Source: CAYPIE01 sp964410665 (GTDB taxonomy: Bacteria; Planctomycetota; Planctomycetia; Gemmatales; Gemmataceae). From it: DNA of 17,474 nt. The position numbers were made by a program, and so were the translations under genes. A model generated the notes under the pieces. That model searched no databases, was not told the DNA's origin, and saw only the letters and a program-made list of their open reading frames with translations. The number at the start of each line of letters is the position of its first letter. The first letter of the stretch is position 1. The DNA lies in NCBI GenBank assembly GCA_964410665.1, contig CAYPIE010000112.1:1-17474 (forward strand), in the 5' to 3' direction. Positions 15,238-17,474 of this stretch are shown one piece after another.

Positions 15238-16113
15238 TCAGTCCAAATTGACTGGGTTCCCATCGTTACGAACACACAGACGCAAGAAGGTTTCTGGATC
15301 GATATTATAGGGGATCGAGCGTACCGAACCATCCGCAAGGGCAAGGTTACAGCCCCCCGGATGGGACGAGCCAAACCGCCATTCGCATAAATCGCTGGTA
15401 CCGAGATTATCCGGTTGAGGTGACTCCCCACCCCAGCGAATGTTGTCCCAATCCCACCCTGAAGTCCAGCCTTCATTATCATCACATTGAAACTGGCCGC
15501 TTAGCTTAATGTCCAGTCTTTTTTCGCCAATTAGCACCGTATTGGAAGTGCCATCCGTGATTGAGCCTTGTAACCGCACCGGCTTAAACGTCCCCTGACG
15601 AACCACACAACCGTCTTCCCCCTCATTCCAGGGGTAACCCTGATTAGTCCAACTCCCGCCACAACCGGCATAATCACACATAGCCACCTCTAAGCGACCA
15701 GAAGTAACCACAGTGGGTGCGCGACGGCTCGGACAAAAATAGAGCTTAATGATCTCACCGACCACCAATCGATCTTGGGGAATTCGCCAAACGGCGTCCT
15801 GTTCAATGTAGGGTAATAACTGATATAGCCAACCCCAGGTTTGATCCGGAGCCACCAGTGGCTGGAGACCATTCCGGGTCCGTCCATCGCGATAATCGCG
15901 ACCGCCATCTGGAAAATACGTATGGACGTCGTGATGATTATGGAAGCCTAAGGACATTTGCTTCAAGTGATTTTGGCATTGTAATCGTGATGCAGCCTCG
16001 CGCACTTTTTGCACGGCAGGCAAAAGTAGACCAATCAAAATGGCAATGATGGCAATCACCACCAGCAATTCAATCAGTGTAAATGCGCGGCGCAATGCTT
16101 GCAAACCGATCAT
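15238..16113 (-). CDS. DUF1559 pseudopilin-like protein (first cassette of the minus array)
   Basis: The protein is 291 aa from the ATG at 16111-16113, with AGGAG 7 nt upstream; the longer frame to 16143 begins before the ribosome binding site. The leader is very short, MIGLQALRRA, with Ala10 before FTLIELLVVIAIIAILIGLL. Motifs are QNHLKQMSLGFHNHHDVHTY, YQLLPYIEQDAVWRIPQDR, FCPSRRAPT, DYAGCGGSW, DGTSNTVLIGEKRLD and H-X9-DG (H-PGGCNLALA-DG). It is the most diverged of the minus-strand members of the IEQ..WRIPQDR subgroup and shows no long identical tract with them. It lies 102 bp after a lipoprotein gene of a different type. Confidence 0.93.
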   Translation of the reverse strand: MIGLQALRRAFTLIELLVVIAIIAILIGLLLPAVQKVREAASRLQCQNHLKQMSLGFHNHHDVHTYFPDGGRDYRDGRTRNGLQPLVAPDQTWGWLYQLLPYIEQDAVWRIPQDRLVVGEIIKLYFCPSRRAPTVVTSGRLEVAMCDYAGCGGSWTNQGYPWNEGEDGCVVRQGTFKPVRLQGSITDGTSNTVLIGEKRLDIKLSGQFQCDDNEGWTSGWDWDNIRWGGESPQPDNLGTSDLCEWRFGSSHPGGCNLALADGSVRSIPYNIDPETFLRLCVRNDGNPVNLD

Positions 16114-16215
16114 AGAGACTCTCCTAGCCGATAACGGGGACACAGCAGGAACGAGTGAACGATCTGGACACGAATCCTGGTGCGGAGTACGAGTCTGAAC
16201 TGGGTCAAACGATGG

Positions 16216-16659
16216 TCAACCAGGCTTATGTCCGTCTGGGAAGTTGGCGTTGGCAAAATCCTCATCGGACATTTGCTGCGTACCCATCGAGGTAAACACA
16301 AAACGAAGTCCATCGACCCCTTCTTGCTCATAGGCGATGACTAATGGGTTGGTAGTCCGCTCCGCTTCGGGATTGGTGCCCCAAATCACCACAATGGGTT
16401 TGCCGTCGTTGGGAGAAGTCATCATCTCGTTGACCTCACCATACTCGGAGAGGAACGGGGCGAGTTCCTGAAGATTCTGTGGTGGGCGGCGGAGCTTCCG
16501 GTAGGCATCGGTGTAGGCTTTTTGAATCGCAAACAGCGTATTTTCAGGTTGCTGAACCTTTTCTGGTTCACTGCCACAGCCGATGGATGACAACAGCAGT
16601 CCAAGCAGAAGCCACCTGTGCGAAATACGCACTGAGATCGACAACCGAGGGAGTTCCAC
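16216..16659 (-). CDS. Small lipoprotein of unrecognised family
   Basis: The protein is 147 aa, starting at GTG 16657-16659 with GGAG 10 nt upstream. The basic N-terminus and hydrophobic core (residues 16-26, WLLLGLLLSSI) lead to SIGC with Cys28. The mature part has AIQKAYTDAYRKLRRPPQNL, then ELAPFLSEYG, then MTSPNDGKPIVVIWGTNPEA, then PLVIAYEQEGVDGLRFVFTS. This resembles the globular part of type II secretion pseudopilin-like planctomycete proteins (helix with L-R-R-P-P, then a beta-sheet with 'D-G-x-P-x-V-V-x-W'), but here it is lipid-anchored and lacks a prepilin leader. I cannot name a family with confidence. It lacks the carboxypeptidase-regulatory fold of the other partner lipoproteins, though it sits in the same place before a DUF1559 gene. 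It appears to be the first gene of the minus-strand array. Confidence 0.8.
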   Translation of the reverse strand: MELPRLSISVRISHRWLLLGLLLSSIGCGSEPEKVQQPENTLFAIQKAYTDAYRKLRRPPQNLQELAPFLSEYGEVNEMMTSPNDGKPIVVIWGTNPEAERTTNPLVIAYEQEGVDGLRFVFTSMGTQQMSDEDFANANFPDGHKPG

Positions 16660-16739
16660 GATAAGGTCACTCCGGTACGAAAAATCAAAAATTTGAATTT
16701 GCTTATTTGCCAGTCGAGAATGTCGCAGCTAGAGTTTGT

Positions 16740-16767
16740 ATCCTACTAAAGGCGTGTGTAAATGCAA
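16740..16767 (-). promoter_or_regulatory. Candidate promoter for the 16659-15238 lipoprotein-DUF1559 pair
   Basis: On the minus strand TTGCAT (16762-16767) and TAGGAT (16740-16745) are separated by 16 bp, in an A+T-rich leader about 80 bp before the GTG start. The match to the sigma-70 consensus is partial. A nested inverted repeat (CGGGCT/AGCCCG at 16768-16773 and 16783-16788, flanked by GCAA/TTGC) lies immediately upstream. Confidence 0.3.
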
Positions 16768-16895
16768 CGGGCTGGCTTGAAAAGCCCGACATCACGTTGC
16801 GAATCGAGCTCTTCTCTGTATAGATCAGTTCTCACACTCCCTGCCCGGGACACTTATCGCCAGTTCGCCACCCGGTATAAATTCCTAATTTCGCT

Positions 16896-16924
16896 AAAAA
16901 AATATGTGGGAAAATGGAATTCCC
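16896..16924 (-). terminator. Weak intrinsic terminator for transcription from the right
   Basis: On the minus strand GGGAA (16920-16924) pairs with TTCCC (16908-16912) around a 7-base loop. After a 5-nt spacer comes a run of seven T (complement of 16896-16902). The stem is short, so termination strength is doubtful. Its direction fits a minus-strand gene ending to the right, such as the one stopping at 17166. Confidence 0.4.
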
Positions 16925-17165
16925 TGGCCAAAAGCCACAGCAACCGACGCGATATGAATATTTGATGAAACTTCCTGGACTCCGTCCGGGACGCATTCGT
17001 TTCGGCCAACGCCACGCGTTGCTTCGCTTTTTCGGTGGAACTGGGCTGGATCCACGCGCAGTTTCCCCGAACAATTCATCGGCATATTCTTGACAACATT
17101 GCTTCAACTCAACGACGGCGTCGTTGACTTCGTCACCTGGCTTGCCGGCGCGAAATCCGAATTGG
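16925..17165. other. Stretch without a clear gene
   Basis: A minus-strand frame here reads FGFRAGKPGDEVNDAVVELK and continues through a basic C-terminus (about 17165 to 16890). It is out of frame with the proline-rich frame to its right and has no recognisable family. It could be a decayed or frameshifted continuation. The plus frame at 17090-17278 has equally little support. Confidence 0.3.
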
Positions 17166-17474
17166 TTAGCGTTGCGGCGTTGAATCGACGGGTGGGGGCG
17201 GAGGGGGGTGCGGAGTCAACTCCTGCGCTGCCAGCCCTGCGATCGTTGCCAATCCCACGATCGCAACTTCCCCGGTGATCGGAGCCAGTCCCGGATTTTT
17301 CGGAACCAGTCCCGGCGTGATCGGGGGCTGCCCATGCGGGGTTGGCACTTCGACCTCGTTCAGCAGTGGCCTTTTGGTTACCAACGGAGGTTTGCCGATT
17401 ACGGTTGGCGATCCGAACATCATCGGCGGGTCAGGAGTTATTGCTACGCCAGGAGCGGTCCCCACGCCAGGGGT
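17166..17474 (-). CDS. C-terminal part of a proline-rich protein (5' end outside window)
   Basis: The minus frame is open from the right edge to TAA at 17166-17168, about 102 codons. It is rich in Pro and Gly with loose 7-residue repeats (ITPGLVP, NPGLAPI) and ends in ELTPHPPPPPPVDSTPQR. The other two minus frames contain stops, and codon choice (CCG, CTG, ATC, ACC) fits a G+C-rich planctomycete gene. Two plus-strand frames are also open across the region, one of them Gly-rich, but they lack a start inside the window. A weak minus-strand terminator downstream (16896-16924) supports this orientation. If real, it is the tail of a low-complexity secreted or cell-wall protein; this remains uncertain. 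Confidence 0.4.
   Translation of the reverse strand, partial: TPGVGTAPGVAITPDPPMMFGSPTVIGKPPLVTKRPLLNEVEVPTPHGQPPITPGLVPKNPGLAPITGEVAIVGLATIAGLAAQELTPHPPPPPPVDSTPQR

Noticed and set aside
14577..15251. Plus frame of 224 codons over the lipoprotein gene and the repeat-rich spacer
   Set aside because: Half is antisense to the lipoprotein gene, and the rest translates short DNA repeats.

Overview
The window looks like a planctomycete chromosome segment (Pirellula/Rhodopirellula-like by gene content; the genus cannot be fixed from the sequence). The diagnostic features are six DUF1559 pseudopilin-like proteins with the class III leader FTLIELLVVIAIIAIL and the C-terminal H-X9-DG motif, several small lipoproteins with carboxypeptidase-regulatory-like (Ig/transthyretin-fold) domains, and a giant modular protein whose N-terminus carries a planctomycete LEPR-like motif (RLENLEDRVTP).

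Layout. (1) Positions 1-5350, minus strand: one uninterrupted G+C-rich reading frame of at least 1783 codons, running off the left edge. It encodes a giant modular, presumably exported protein with five SbsA-type Ig-like repeats, three WW-A-DN jelly-roll modules, a PA14-like module and a DNRLRE-like module. (2) 5809-6525, minus: a putative 2OG-Fe(II) oxygenase. (3) 6987-8572, plus: a lipoprotein followed by a DUF1559 protein, closed by a perfect 14-bp terminator hairpin. (4) 8785-16659, minus: five more DUF1559 genes, four of them directly preceded by a small lipoprotein gene (two copies of an EF-hand lipoprotein, one carboxypeptidase-regulatory-like lipoprotein, one unrecognised lipoprotein). 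(5) 16660-17474: a promoter-like stretch, a weak terminator and the C-terminal end of a proline-rich reading frame cut by the right edge.

How the genes fit together. The repeated unit is 'lipoprotein, short gap, DUF1559 pseudopilin'. It occurs five times, plus one DUF1559 gene without a partner. The units have been shuffled by recent duplication or gene conversion. The EF-hand lipoprotein copies at 11167-11641 and 12785-13438 are nearly identical, yet the DUF1559 genes that follow them differ. The DUF1559 genes at 11790 and 13584 share a perfectly identical 482-bp 3' tract, yet have different lipoprotein partners. Two related copies of a long RNA hairpin lie between cassettes and differ by a compensatory base-pair change and G-U wobbles. 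A 100-N assembly gap lies inside one EF-hand lipoprotein copy; the sister copy indicates that the true missing length is about 279 bp.

The functions of DUF1559 proteins and their lipoprotein partners are not established. A role in cell-surface or pilus-like structures is inferred from the prepilin leader and the lipoprotein signals.
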